DNA of 64,000 bases, taken from Streptomyces sp. NBC_01304 (GTDB taxonomy: Bacteria; Actinomycetota; Actinomycetes; Streptomycetales; Streptomycetaceae). A program made the translations under genes and the position numbers. Of this stretch, positions 34,078-41,827 are shown piece after piece. How positions within the stretch are numbered: the first letter of the stretch is position 1; the number at the start of each line of letters is the position of its first letter. Location: assembly GCF_035975855.1 (NCBI RefSeq), contig NZ_CP109055.1:6200001-6264000 (forward strand), in the 5' to 3' direction. The notes beneath the pieces are model-generated. The model saw nothing but the letters and a program-made list of their open reading frames with translations. It searched no databases and was not told the origin of the DNA.

Positions 34078-34938
34078 TCAGCCCGTCAGAACCCCGTCCA
34101 GGAATGGCTCAATCGCAGCCCGCCAAGCCTCCGGCTGGTCGTAGTGGACGAGATGTCCCGCATCAGGAACCTCCGCGTACGCCCCACGAGGCAGCACGCG
34201 CACCATCTCCTGGGCCTCGGCGCGGCCCAACTCCCCATCCAGGCCCCGAACGACGAGCGCAGGACACTGCACCTGGGCCAGCTCCTCCCAGTGCGCGTCG
34301 TACACCCACGTCTCCCGCGACACCAGCATCTGATCCCGCGAGAAGACGGGCCGCCACCCGTCGTCGGACTCGGTCATCACCTCGGCGTAGAAAGAACCCC
34401 GCGCGGGATTGGGCCGCTCGACCCAGGGGTCGTCCTCCCCGAACCACTTGCGCACGTCCGCCAGCGTGGCGAAGGGCAGTGGCCAGGCCCGGAACCAGTC
34501 GGCCCACTCCCGCTGGGAGGCGGCGCCGAGCGCCGAGGCCCGCATGTCGCAGATGACCAGACCCCGCACGAGGTCGGGCCGGCGCGCGGCCAGCTGCCAC
34601 GCGGTGAGCGCTCCCATGGAGTGGCCTATGACGACGGCGGGCGCGAGCCCGAGCTGCTCCAGGGCCGCCTCGGCGTCGTCGACATAGGCCTCGCGGTCGT
34701 ACGGCCCCTCCGGGGGCTTGTCGCTCTGTCCGTGTCCGCGCTGGTCGAGCGCGACCGCGCGATGTCGCTCGGCGAGCCAGCGCGCGGTGCCGGCCCAGTG
34801 CGAGGCACGGCCCATCAGGCCGTGCAATAACAGCACGCCGGGAGCCTGCGCGACCTCCCTGGTCTTGGGAGGGTCCGCGAACTCCCAGGCGGCCAGGCGT
34901 GCACCACCCGCTCCGGTTACGTCGATGCGCCGCACCAT
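34078..34938 (-). CDS. Alpha/beta hydrolase
   Basis: 286 residues from ATG 34938 (MVRRIDVTGAGGARLAAW). Oxyanion/HG motif LLLHGLMGRASHW, nucleophile elbow GHSMGA with Ser107, an acid in LVVRGLDGELG and a histidine in PDAGHLVHYDQPEAW complete the triad. The cap region is helical and lacks signals for export, so a cytoplasmic esterase, lactonase or haloperoxidase-like hydrolase is likely; substrate unknown. A LexA-like box lies 55 bases upstream. A 13-residue longer version from 34977 is possible but begins with an unrelated stretch. Confidence 0.85.
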   Translation of the reverse strand: MVRRIDVTGAGGARLAAWEFADPPKTREVAQAPGVLLLHGLMGRASHWAGTARWLAERHRAVALDQRGHGQSDKPPEGPYDREAYVDDAEAALEQLGLAPAVVIGHSMGALTAWQLAARRPDLVRGLVICDMRASALGAASQREWADWFRAWPLPFATLADVRKWFGEDDPWVERPNPARGSFYAEVMTESDDGWRPVFSRDQMLVSRETWVYDAHWEELAQVQCPALVVRGLDGELGRAEAQEMVRVLPRGAYAEVPDAGHLVHYDQPEAWRAAIEPFLDGVLTG

Positions 34939-35441
34939 TGGCTTTCGGCACCCCCCTCGCTCTGGGCGTACGTACAACGTACGGGCACGTTATCGAACCC
35001 CCATTCGAAACGGCCGTTTCTGGCGAGAACACCCCTCGTTCGAGTGACCGCGCTCAAGGATTGACCGGCGCTGCCGAGGGGAGATCTTCAGCGGGAGGCG
35101 GACCGCTCGGGGAAAACGGTCCGAGGGGAGTGCAGACCCTGGGAGCTCGGGGCTCCGGGTCGGCACAGGGGAGGACAGGCCCCGGCGCCGCAGGGCGCCG
35201 GGGCCCTCTGCGCTGGTACGGCCCATCTCTCTGCCCTCCCCTGACCCGAGGGGGCAGACATGGGCGGGCCCGGCCAGACCTCGCCGCCCACCCGGTCAAG
35301 ACCCCTCAGGTCATATGCCTCTCGCGACAGCCTCGCACGCAAATCGTCCGTCCGCTGCGATTCCGCAGAGTGAGTCTTGGTTTTCGGCGCCCAATTTCAA
35401 CGCCCAAGTCCCGCTGCGGATGGGGTAGTTGAGGCCCCGGC
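34939..35441. other. 500-base gene-free, highly structured gap
   Basis: No credible coding frame. It contains a LexA-like box near the hydrolase start; a hairpin GGACCG...CGGTCC (about 35100-35122); a perfect 12-bp stem with GCAG loop at 35178-35205 (GGCCCCGGCGCC); and CTGCCCTCCCC...GGGGGCAG (35231-35257). Such a density of stems suggests an untranslated leader or a small RNA, on either strand; alternatively they end the dmdR1 message. No known riboswitch core was recognised. Confidence 0.5.
34993..35008. promoter_or_regulatory. Candidate LexA (SOS) box
   Basis: TCGAACCCCCATTCGA matches the actinobacterial LexA palindrome TCGAAC-N4-GTTCGA at 11 of 12 specified positions. It lies 55 bases upstream of the alpha/beta hydrolase start. 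A second looser pair, GAAC...GTTCG, is at 35026-35042. Confidence 0.45.
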
Positions 35442-36134
35442 TCAGCGCTTGGCGACGAACACGTGCGAGGCGACGTCTGCCTCGAGCTCCGCCGCCTCAC
35501 CGCTGCTGCCCACGAGCACCCCGCCCGCGGACTCCGTCACGCTGACCACCGCGCCCGGCTGCACTCCGGCCCGGCGCAGCGTGTACATCAGCTGGGCGTC
35601 GGTCTGGATGGGCTCGCCGATGCGGCGCACGACCACGGTCTTGCCCTCGGCGCCCGGGTCCAGATCGGCGAGGCTCACCATGCCCTCGTCCAGGAACGGG
35701 TCCGCCTCGGCCTTCTCGCCGAGCTCTTCCAGGCCCGGGATCGGGTTGCCGTACGGCGACTCCGTCGGGTGCCGCAGCAGCTCCAGAACGCGCCGCTCCA
35801 CGGCCTCGCTCATGACGTGCTCCCAGCGGCAGGCCTCCGCGTGCACCTGCTCCCACTCCAGGCCGATCACGTCGACGAGCAGGCACTCGGCGAGCCGGTG
35901 CTTGCGCATGACGCGCGTGGCGAGGCGTCGCCCCTCTTCCGTCAGCTCCAGGTGACGGTCGCTGGCGACGGCCACCAGGCCGTCCCGCTCCATGCGCGCC
36001 ACCGTCTGGCTGACCGTCGGGCCGCTCTGATCGAGCCGCTCGGCGATCCGGGCGCGCATGGGGACCACACCTTCCTCCTCGAGCTCGAGGATGGTGCGGA
36101 GATACATCTCCGTAGTGTCGATCAGTCCGGACAT
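35442..36134 (-). CDS. dmdR1: DtxR-family iron-dependent repressor (DmdR1)
   Basis: 230 residues. All metal ligands fall at exactly the DtxR numbers: Met10, Cys102, Glu105, His106 (primary site) and His79, Glu83, His98 (ancillary site). N-terminal winged helix LIDTTEMYLRTILELEEEGVVPMRARIAERLDQSGPTVSQTVARMERDG, dimerisation domain, and a C-terminal SH3-like domain. With Fe(II) bound it represses siderophore and iron-uptake genes at iron boxes; no such box is recognised in this window. The opposite strand stays open over the whole gene, as reported for adm, the antisense gene of S. coelicolor dmdR1. Divergent from the isomerase gene. Confidence 0.93.
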   Translation of the reverse strand: MSGLIDTTEMYLRTILELEEEGVVPMRARIAERLDQSGPTVSQTVARMERDGLVAVASDRHLELTEEGRRLATRVMRKHRLAECLLVDVIGLEWEQVHAEACRWEHVMSEAVERRVLELLRHPTESPYGNPIPGLEELGEKAEADPFLDEGMVSLADLDPGAEGKTVVVRRIGEPIQTDAQLMYTLRRAGVQPGAVVSVTESAGGVLVGSSGEAAELEADVASHVFVAKR

Positions 36135-36383
36135 ACGTGCCCCTCGATGCTGTGACGTGTAATCGCGTCGCTCGTTGCTCTTCGCCTGTCGTGCGCTCGC
36201 CCTGACCTCAATTCTGACGCATACCGCTGACAACCGTGCCGCGCCAGTGGGAAGCGGCTCCGTACGGCCCGGCCGGGCCGTATTGACAGGGCACTGGTCC
36301 AGACCGCAACGTGATCCGCGGCACGTTCGTACGGACCCCTCGATGCACCCCTCCACGCACCCTCCGGGAAAGGCCCCTCGGCG

Positions 36384-37133
36384 ATGAGCTCACTGGCGGA
36401 TCAGTACTTCGACGCCGCGATCGGTCTGCTGCAGCGGGTGCGGGACGAGGAGGCGGAGGCGATCGCCGCGGCCGGCGCGCTGCTCGCCGACACCGTGCAG
36501 GCGGACGGCCGGCTCTTCGCCTTCGGCGCGGGCCACTCCTCGCTCTCCGCCCAGGACATCGTCTACCGCGCGGGCGGCCTGGCCCTGATGAACCTCCTGG
36601 CGGTCCCCGGCGTGGTCGGCATCGACGTGATGCCCGCGACGCTCGGATCGGCCCTGGAGCGGGTCGACGGCCTGGCGGGCGCGGTCCTGGACACCTCACC
36701 GGCCCAGCCCGGCGACGTACTGGTGATCATCTCCCTCTCGGGCCGGAACGCGCTGCCCGTGGAGATGGCGATGAACGCGCGGGCGCTCGGCCTGAAGGTC
36801 ATCGGCGTGACCTCGGTCGCGTACGCGACGGAGACGAAGTCACGGCACGTCTCGGGCACGTACCTGAAGGACCACTGCGACATCGTCCTGGACAACAAGA
36901 TCGCGATCGGCGATGCGGAGCTGTCGGTGGACGGCGTGGAGGCTTCCTTCGGACCGGCGTCCAGCGTGGTCACGAACGCCCTGCTGCAGGCCGTGATGGC
37001 GACTGCGGCGGGCGAGCTGGCCGCTCGGGGCGTCACTCCGCCGCTCCTACGCTCCGGGAACGTGGACGGCGGCCACGAGTGGAACGGCCGCATCTTCGCG
37101 AAATACGGCCCCCGCATCTTCTACAGCCACTGA
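36384..37133 (+). CDS. SIS-domain sugar-phosphate isomerase-like protein
   Basis: 249 residues, one SIS domain. Blocks: LFAFGAGHSSLSAQDIVYRAGGL, DVLVIISLSGRNALPVEMAMNARALGLKVIGVTSV, and the C-terminal SGNVDGGHEWNGRIFAKYGPRIFYSH characteristic of the UPF0309 group of phosphosugar-binding proteins. Probably binds or isomerises an N-acetyl or heptose sugar phosphate in the cytoplasm. ATG 36384 is preceded by GAAAGGCC, a modest ribosome site. It neighbours dmdR1 in S. coelicolor too, as far as I recall. No partner kinase is nearby. Confidence 0.87.
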   Translation: MSSLADQYFDAAIGLLQRVRDEEAEAIAAAGALLADTVQADGRLFAFGAGHSSLSAQDIVYRAGGLALMNLLAVPGVVGIDVMPATLGSALERVDGLAGAVLDTSPAQPGDVLVIISLSGRNALPVEMAMNARALGLKVIGVTSVAYATETKSRHVSGTYLKDHCDIVLDNKIAIGDAELSVDGVEASFGPASSVVTNALLQAVMATAAGELAARGVTPPLLRSGNVDGGHEWNGRIFAKYGPRIFYSH

Positions 37134-37167
37134 ACCCGCTGGGGAGCCACTGAACCCGCTGGGGCTG

Positions 37168-37232
37168 AGTGGGGGAAAACGGGCACAAAAGTGGCCGATT
37201 TGCCCCGATTCCACAGCCCCTTTTCCCCCACT
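37168..37232. repeat. 65-bp palindromic element A (pairs with 49226-49296)
   Basis: Perfect 12-bp arms AGTGGGGGAAAA / TTTTCCCCCACT flank a 41-base centre containing GGCCGATTTGCCCCGATTCC. A second element at 49226-49296 has longer arms of related sequence and the same centre with one change. Just before it, the words TGAACCCGCTGGGG occur twice (37130 and 37151). Confidence 0.85.
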
Positions 37233-37513
37233 AGCTGACTGCGGCTGCCTGCCGGCCGCTCGCTCCGCCCGGCGCCCTCGCTCCGCCCGGCGCCCCCGCT
37301 CCGTCCGGCGCCCTCGCCCCGTCCCGCCGCCCCGCCCGCCGCTCCGCCCGGCGCCCGCCGCTCCGCCCGGCGCCCTCGCTCCGTCCCGCCGCTCCGCCCG
37401 CCGCCCTGGCCCTGCCCGCCGCCCCGCTCCGCCCGCCGCTCCGCTCCGCCCGCCGCTCCGCTCCGCCCGCCGCTCCGCCCCGCCGCTCCGCCCCGCCGCT
37501 CCGCCCCCCCGCC
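37233..37513. repeat. Degenerate GC-rich tandem repeat
   Basis: About 270 bases built of imperfect copies of CGCTCCGCCCGGCGCCC and CCGCCGCTCCGCCCGC, with no gene. It runs from the palindrome to the stop of the PAS protein gene. Reading frames through it are low-complexity Arg/Pro/Ala and are not credible. Confidence 0.8.
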
Positions 37514-38899
37514 CTACCCCCCCAAATCCACAGCCCCAGCCACCCGCACCGCCACGCTCTCCGCGTACATCGCGTCGCCCCGCTCGAAGGGTGCCCGCCC
37601 AGAGCCCCGCAGGAAGGTCACCACCCCCAGCGTCCGGCCCCGGCTGCGGAGCGCCGCACACAGGGCGTGGACGGAGTCCTCGGGCCACTGCCGGGCCCGG
37701 GCCCACTCCACGGGCGGGCCGCCCACGGTCGCACTCGCCCGCACCGACCCGGCCCGCTCCACGCACTGCAGCGCGGGATGCCCGGCCGAGTACCGAAGCG
37801 GCAGCCCCGCCTTCGCGAGAGGGAGCAGCGGGCCGAGGGAGCCGCCGCCCGCCGGGGTCTGGGCCGAGCGGACAAGCCGGGGCGGCTCGACCTCGGCCGC
37901 GAGGTCGACCAGCGCGTGGTCGGCGAAGCCCGCGAGGGCGAAGTCCAGGTGGACCGAGGCCGCTTCGAGAGGGTCCTCGCACTCGGCGGCCGCGCGGGCC
38001 GCGCGATGCAACTGGTTGGCCCGGAAGCGGAGTTGGGCCGCCTCCTGCTCGGTCTGCCGGGCCTCGGTGATGTCCTGGAAGAGCCAGCCGACGCCCAGCG
38101 GCACCGGCTCCTCCGCGAGCGGCGAGGCAAGGCGCAGGAAGCCGCTGCGCCAGCAGCGCCTGCGCTCGGGGGCGTCGCCGCAGCGCAGCGTCACCCACAG
38201 CTCGGTGGGGGACGGCGGCGCGCCCTCCGCGAGGACGTGCGCCAGCGCGGCCTCCAGCTCCTCGACGCCCTGCGCGATCAGCTCACCGAGCGGGCGCCCG
38301 AGCAACGCCGTGCGCCCCATTCCGAGGGAGCGCGCCGCGTGCGCGTTCACCACGGCGGGCCGCAGGTCGGCGTCGACCAGGACGACACCCCAGGACGCGT
38401 CCTCGAAGAGGGCCTCGCTCAGGGCGATCGAGCGCTCGAGGTCGATCTGCGTATGGACCTCGCTGAAGGCGCAGTAGACCCCTGCCGCCTTGCCGTCGGG
38501 GCCGCGTACGGCAGCGGACTGGGTGCGTACGAGAACCCGCCCGCCGTCCTTCGTCAGGAGGGCGAACTCGTGCACCTGGCGGCCGGGCGCCCCCATTGCG
38601 GAGAGCAGCCGGCCCTGGACCTCCTCGGCGTCCGCCGTGCGCACCGCCCAGCCCGCGAAACCGTCGCGGCCGACGGCCTCGGCGGCGGACCAGCCGAGGA
38701 TGCGCTCGGCCTCGCGGTTCCAGTGCGTGACCACGCCGTCCGCGTCGAAGGCGCAGAGCGCGGCGTCCATGCCGTCGAGGAGCGCGGCAAGGAGGTCGTC
38801 GGAGCCGGGGCCGTCACGGTCGGGTTCGGGGTCGGGCTCGGGGCCGGGGTCGCCCGGGCCCACGGAGTCGGTCGTTCCACTGTGCCGGGAAGCACTCAC
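37514..38899 (-). CDS. PAS-GAF-type sensor protein without a catalytic domain
   Basis: 461 residues from GTG 38899, chosen because the protein becomes family-like only after VSASRHSGTTDS. A short acidic Pro/Glu/Asp linker is followed by PAS 1 (LLDGMDAALCAFDADGVVTHWNREAERILGWSAAEAVGRDGF), PAS 2 (LFEDASWGVVLVDADLRPAVVNAHAARSLGMGRTALLGRPL) and a C-terminal GAF-like region (about residues 300-455). No histidine kinase, GGDEF, PP2C or DNA-binding domain follows, so it probably signals by protein contact. A cytoplasmic regulator of the SpoIIE-related PAS group is the best guess; ligand unknown. Confidence 0.8.
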   Translation of the reverse strand: MSASRHSGTTDSVGPGDPGPEPDPEPDRDGPGSDDLLAALLDGMDAALCAFDADGVVTHWNREAERILGWSAAEAVGRDGFAGWAVRTADAEEVQGRLLSAMGAPGRQVHEFALLTKDGGRVLVRTQSAAVRGPDGKAAGVYCAFSEVHTQIDLERSIALSEALFEDASWGVVLVDADLRPAVVNAHAARSLGMGRTALLGRPLGELIAQGVEELEAALAHVLAEGAPPSPTELWVTLRCGDAPERRRCWRSGFLRLASPLAEEPVPLGVGWLFQDITEARQTEQEAAQLRFRANQLHRAARAAAECEDPLEAASVHLDFALAGFADHALVDLAAEVEPPRLVRSAQTPAGGGSLGPLLPLAKAGLPLRYSAGHPALQCVERAGSVRASATVGGPPVEWARARQWPEDSVHALCAALRSRGRTLGVVTFLRGSGRAPFERGDAMYAESVAVRVAGAVDLGG

Positions 38900-39028
38900 C
38901 TGGCCACCCCCTGGCGGACGAGTACGCCTGTCGGCATGCACTGCACACGGATCATTGAACTCGAACGTGACCCAGAACACATCGAGTTCGGGGAAGTTGG
39001 AGGAAATCGTTGCGGTGCGGAAATTCGG

Positions 39029-39057
39029 TTGTACGGCTCCGGGCGGGTTCCTAAGGT
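39029..39057 (+). promoter_or_regulatory. Consensus-type sigma-70 promoter of the orphan unit
   Basis: -35 TTGTAC (39029-39034), 17-base spacer, -10 TAAGGT (39052-39057). Spacing and both hexamers fit the HrdB-type housekeeping promoter. Start of transcription predicted near 39064. Confidence 0.55.
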
Positions 39058-39090
39058 GTGGGGCACACGAGAAGGGAGGTGGTTTGCCAG

Positions 39091-39129
39091 ATGCATGGAA
39101 ACCGGACGCGTGAGGTGACTGCGGGCTAG
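39091..39129 (+). CDS. Possible 12-residue peptide of the orphan unit
   Basis: ATG 39091 to TAG 39127-39129, reading MHGNRTREVTAG, with GAAGGGAGG ending 11 bases before the ATG. It is short and basic/polar, without a run of a single regulatory amino acid. It may be translated, or the ribosome site may simply be part of a small RNA. I do not recognise it. Confidence 0.35.
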   Translation: MHGNRTREVTAG

Positions 39130-39210
39130 TGGCCCGTCGTCAGCACTCTGTGCGGTGCCGGACCAGCACGCGCTCTTGAGCGTGCAGCCGGCCAATCCCA
39201 AGCAGTCACC

Positions 39211-39274
39211 CGACCCGCGGTCTCGCCGGTACGTCCGGCCGGCTCCCCCCAGGGGAACCCGAGACCGCGGGTCG
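39211..39274. terminator. Large hairpin closing the orphan unit
   Basis: Perfect 15-bp stem CGACCCGCGGTCTCG (39211-39225) with CGAGACCGCGGGTCG (39260-39274) and a 34-base loop that itself contains a CCGGCCGG palindrome (39235-39242). It lies 28 bases beyond the stop codon of the ABC permease on the minus strand, so it may terminate that operon as well. Confidence 0.6.
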
Positions 39275-39301
39275 TCTGCATGTCCGGGGACGGGCAGGTG
39301 G

Positions 39302-40921
39302 TCAGCCCCGGCTCACCGCCGCCAGAATCTCAGGCAGCCGCCCCGCCACCCGGGGTGCCGCGAGCCGCAACCCGCCCTGGACGAGCGCGTATCCGTACGC
39401 CGCCCCGACCGGCAGCAGCACCCACGTCAGGCCCGCGTGGCCCGCGCTGTGCAGCCAGATGGTGAAGGCGATCACGGGCGCGCAGAGCAGCGCCGCCGCC
39501 ACCATCCCGCCGAAGATGGAGATCCAGGCGAGCCCGGCCTGCCCGGGCGCCACGTTCTTGTAGCCCTCCTGCGGAATCGAGTACGGGAAGCGCGCCGAGG
39601 TCCAGGCCCCGGTCGCGAGCATCGCGCCGAGCAGCGCGAAGGAGAGCCCGAGGACCTCGGGCAGCGGCCGCCACTCGCCGATCACCGCCGACGTGAGGAC
39701 GACGACGAGGGCCGCGTACGGCAGGGTGATCAGCATCAACGCGAGGGCACGCGCGCGCAGTTCGACGTACGCGTCCTTCGTCGAGGAGATCGTCGTCGCG
39801 ACCATCCAGAAGGCCGAGGTGTCCTGGCCGAACTGGTTGTACATCTGAATGCCGAGCATCCCGGACGCGAAACAGGCGAAGTAGACCGACCCCGTGCCCT
39901 GGAACGCGTTGAACAGCGGCACGATCAGCCCGATCGCGAGCGAAGTCACCCACGCCGCCTTGGTCTTGGGGTCCCGCCACACGTAGCGCAGGCTGCGCTC
40001 CATCACCGTCCCGGTGCGCCCGTCGGGCAGGAAGCGGGACAGGCCGTGGGCGCGGGCCTTGTCGCGGGTGGGCTCGGCGGCCTGCAGCGTGGAGCCGTCC
40101 GGCGAGGTCATCAGCCGGGTCAGGCTGCGCTGCCAGAACCGCAGCAGCGCCACCAACAGACCTGCGGTGAGCGCGAGTTGAAGAACTCCCCTCCCGTACG
40201 CTCCCTCGCCCACCGAGTCCACGGCGCCGAGCGCGGACGCCGGCGGGATCCACCGGACCACGTCCGCCGCCGGATCGAGCCGCGAGAGCCCGCCCGACTG
40301 GCCGAGCTTCTGCGCACCGAAGTTCACGACCTGGACGCCCACCGCGATGACGAGCCCGCTGAGCACCGCCAGATCGCGGCCCTTGCGGCTGCTGAGCAGA
40401 CGGATGTTGGCGGCCGCGACGGCCCGCGCGAGCGCCACGCACACGAGCAGCGTCAGGGCGGCCGCGACCACCCCGGTCGCCACCGCCGCCGCGCCGTGCG
40501 CCACCGCGATCACCGAACCCACCACCAGGCACAGCGTGAACAGCGGCCCGATCCCGACCAGCGAGCTGACGAGCAGCGCCCGCACCAGCGGCTCGGGCCG
40601 CAGCGGCAGCATCACCAGACGGGTGGGGTCCAGGGTCTCGTCGCCGCTGGGGAAGAACAGCGGCATCACCGCCCAGCCGAGCGCGAGTACGGCGCCCAGC
40701 AGGACGACGACGGTCGCCGCGTGCTCGTTGCCGCGCAGCAGGACCAGGCCGAGCAGTTGCAGCGCGGCCAGGAGGAGGGCGCCGACGACGGAGGCGATGT
40801 ACGCGGCCCGCCGCCCGGACGACTGCCGCAGGCCGTTGCGCAGGAGGGACAGCTTCAGCCGTACGAAGACGGGGGTGAGCGCGGTGGCGTCGGGCGTGCG
40901 CTGCGTACTCTGTGTACTCAT
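39302..40921 (-). CDS. ABC-2-type exporter permease
   Basis: 539 residues from ATG 40921, with about 12-14 hydrophobic segments in two halves (RRAAYIASVVGALLLAALQLLGLVLL ... WVTSLAIGLIVPLFNAF ... ALMLITLPYAALVVVLTSAVIGEW ... APVIAFTIWLHSAGHAGLTWVLLPVGAAYGYAL). It is the membrane subunit partnered with the ATPase encoded just upstream, with which it overlaps by ATGA. The size and internal duplication resemble permeases annotated as 'transporter' beside single-domain ATPases in actinobacteria; the exported compound is unknown. Confidence 0.87.
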   Translation of the reverse strand: MSTQSTQRTPDATALTPVFVRLKLSLLRNGLRQSSGRRAAYIASVVGALLLAALQLLGLVLLRGNEHAATVVVLLGAVLALGWAVMPLFFPSGDETLDPTRLVMLPLRPEPLVRALLVSSLVGIGPLFTLCLVVGSVIAVAHGAAAVATGVVAAALTLLVCVALARAVAAANIRLLSSRKGRDLAVLSGLVIAVGVQVVNFGAQKLGQSGGLSRLDPAADVVRWIPPASALGAVDSVGEGAYGRGVLQLALTAGLLVALLRFWQRSLTRLMTSPDGSTLQAAEPTRDKARAHGLSRFLPDGRTGTVMERSLRYVWRDPKTKAAWVTSLAIGLIVPLFNAFQGTGSVYFACFASGMLGIQMYNQFGQDTSAFWMVATTISSTKDAYVELRARALALMLITLPYAALVVVLTSAVIGEWRPLPEVLGLSFALLGAMLATGAWTSARFPYSIPQEGYKNVAPGQAGLAWISIFGGMVAAALLCAPVIAFTIWLHSAGHAGLTWVLLPVGAAYGYALVQGGLRLAAPRVAGRLPEILAAVSRG

Positions 40922-41700
40922 CGGGGTCCGCCCGCGCCGCCGCCCAGCCAGTCCAGGGACTGCCCGGAGTCCCGGCCGTTCGCGCCGACGAGTTCGAGGA
41001 ACGCGCTCTGCAGGGACGGTGCGTCGCCGCGTACGTCCGCGAGGGTGCCCTGCGCGCGGATGCGGCCCGCGGCCATGACCGCGACCCAGTCGCAGAGCGA
41101 TTCGACGAGCTCCATGACGTGGGACGAGAACACGACGGTCGCGCCGGAGTCGGTGTAGCGCTCCAGGACGCCGCGGATGGTCTGGGCGGAGACGGGGTCG
41201 ACGCCCTCGAACGGCTCGTCCAGGAACAGCACTTCGGGATTGTGCAGCAGCGCCGCCGCGAGCCCGATCTTCTTGCGCATGCCGGTGGAGTAGTCGACGA
41301 CCAGCTTGTGCTGGGATCCGGCGAGGTCGAGGACGTCGAGGAGTTGGGTGGCGCGCTTGTCGACTTCGTCGCCGGGGAGGCCGCGGAGACGTCCCGTGTA
41401 CGCGAGGAGTTCGCGGCCTGACAATCGCTCGAAGAGCCGCAGCCCTTCTGGCAGCACGCCGATCCTTGCTTTGACCTCGGCGGGGTCTTTCCATACGTCG
41501 TGGCCGACGACCTCGACGGTCCCGTGGTCCGGCCTGAGCAGGCCGGTGACCATGGACAAGGTCGTGGTCTTGCCTGCCCCGTTGGGCCCTACGAGCCCGA
41601 TGAACTTCCCTGCCGGGAGGGCCAGATCGATCCCGGCCACGGCGACTTGCTCGCCGAATCGCTTCCACAGCCCTTGTACGCGTACGGCGTCTTCAGTCAC
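40918..41700 (-). CDS. ABC exporter ATPase
   Basis: 260 residues. Walker [11 protein letters not shown] (residues 38-47), Q-loop region IGVLPEGLRLFERLSG, Walker B VLFLDEPFEGVDPVS and switch SSHVMELVE are intact. The signature reads YSTGMRKKIGLAAALL, with Thr-Gly in place of the usual Gly-Gly, as in the BcrA/CcmA-like group of drug exporters. It powers the permease whose start it overlaps. The gene's 5' side is one of the dispersed repeats, with only 15 bases between its ATG and the repeat, so the promoter must lie in or beyond that repeat. Confidence 0.9.
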   Translation of the reverse strand: MTEDAVRVQGLWKRFGEQVAVAGIDLALPAGKFIGLVGPNGAGKTTTLSMVTGLLRPDHGTVEVVGHDVWKDPAEVKARIGVLPEGLRLFERLSGRELLAYTGRLRGLPGDEVDKRATQLLDVLDLAGSQHKLVVDYSTGMRKKIGLAAALLHNPEVLFLDEPFEGVDPVSAQTIRGVLERYTDSGATVVFSSHVMELVESLCDWVAVMAAGRIRAQGTLADVRGDAPSLQSAFLELVGANGRDSGQSLDWLGGGAGGPR

Positions 41701-41715
41701 GCGCCCAAAGATATG

Positions 41716-41825
41716 TCCCCCACCCCGCCCCTTCCCGAAAGTCCTGCGGACGGCTTCAAAGATGTCCTCAAACGCCGGACGGGCTGATTCATCAGCGATG
41801 AATCAGCCCGTCCGGCGTTTGAGGA
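41716..41825. repeat. Dispersed nested-palindrome repeat, copy 7
   Basis: Left outer arm CCCCCACCCCGCCCCTTCCC, then AAAGTCCTGCGGACGGCTTC, and an inner perfect stem of about 29 bp (TCCTCAAACGCCGGACGGGC continuing to TGATTCATC, centre AGC). The right outer arm is missing. The element ends at the stop codon of the prim-pol gene, so it lies downstream of that gene and upstream of the ABC operon. Confidence 0.87.
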
Positions 41826-41827
41826 AC

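Larger units (their letters stand above)
38900..39301. other. 400-base gap with an apparently independent short transcription unit
   Basis: Between the divergent/abutting ends of the PAS gene and the ABC permease. It holds an 8-bp inverted repeat GAACTCGA/TCGAGTTC (38957-38964 and 38982-38989), then on the plus strand a promoter, ribosome site, 12-codon frame and large hairpin, each listed separately. No plus-strand gene follows for 3.5 kb, so the unit cannot be a leader of a larger gene. Confidence 0.55.

Noticed and set aside
35054..35342. Short frames in the dmdR1-hydrolase gap
   Set aside because: No ribosome site or recognisable protein; better explained by hairpin-rich non-coding sequence.
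37047..38198. Long minus-strand frame through the GC-rich tandem repeat and part of the PAS gene
   Set aside because: Reads RRAERRAERGGR-type repeats produced by the DNA repeat; conflicts with the PAS gene.
39091..39129. Idea that the 12-codon frame is an attenuator of the ABC operon
   Set aside because: The ABC genes are on the opposite strand, so it cannot be their leader.
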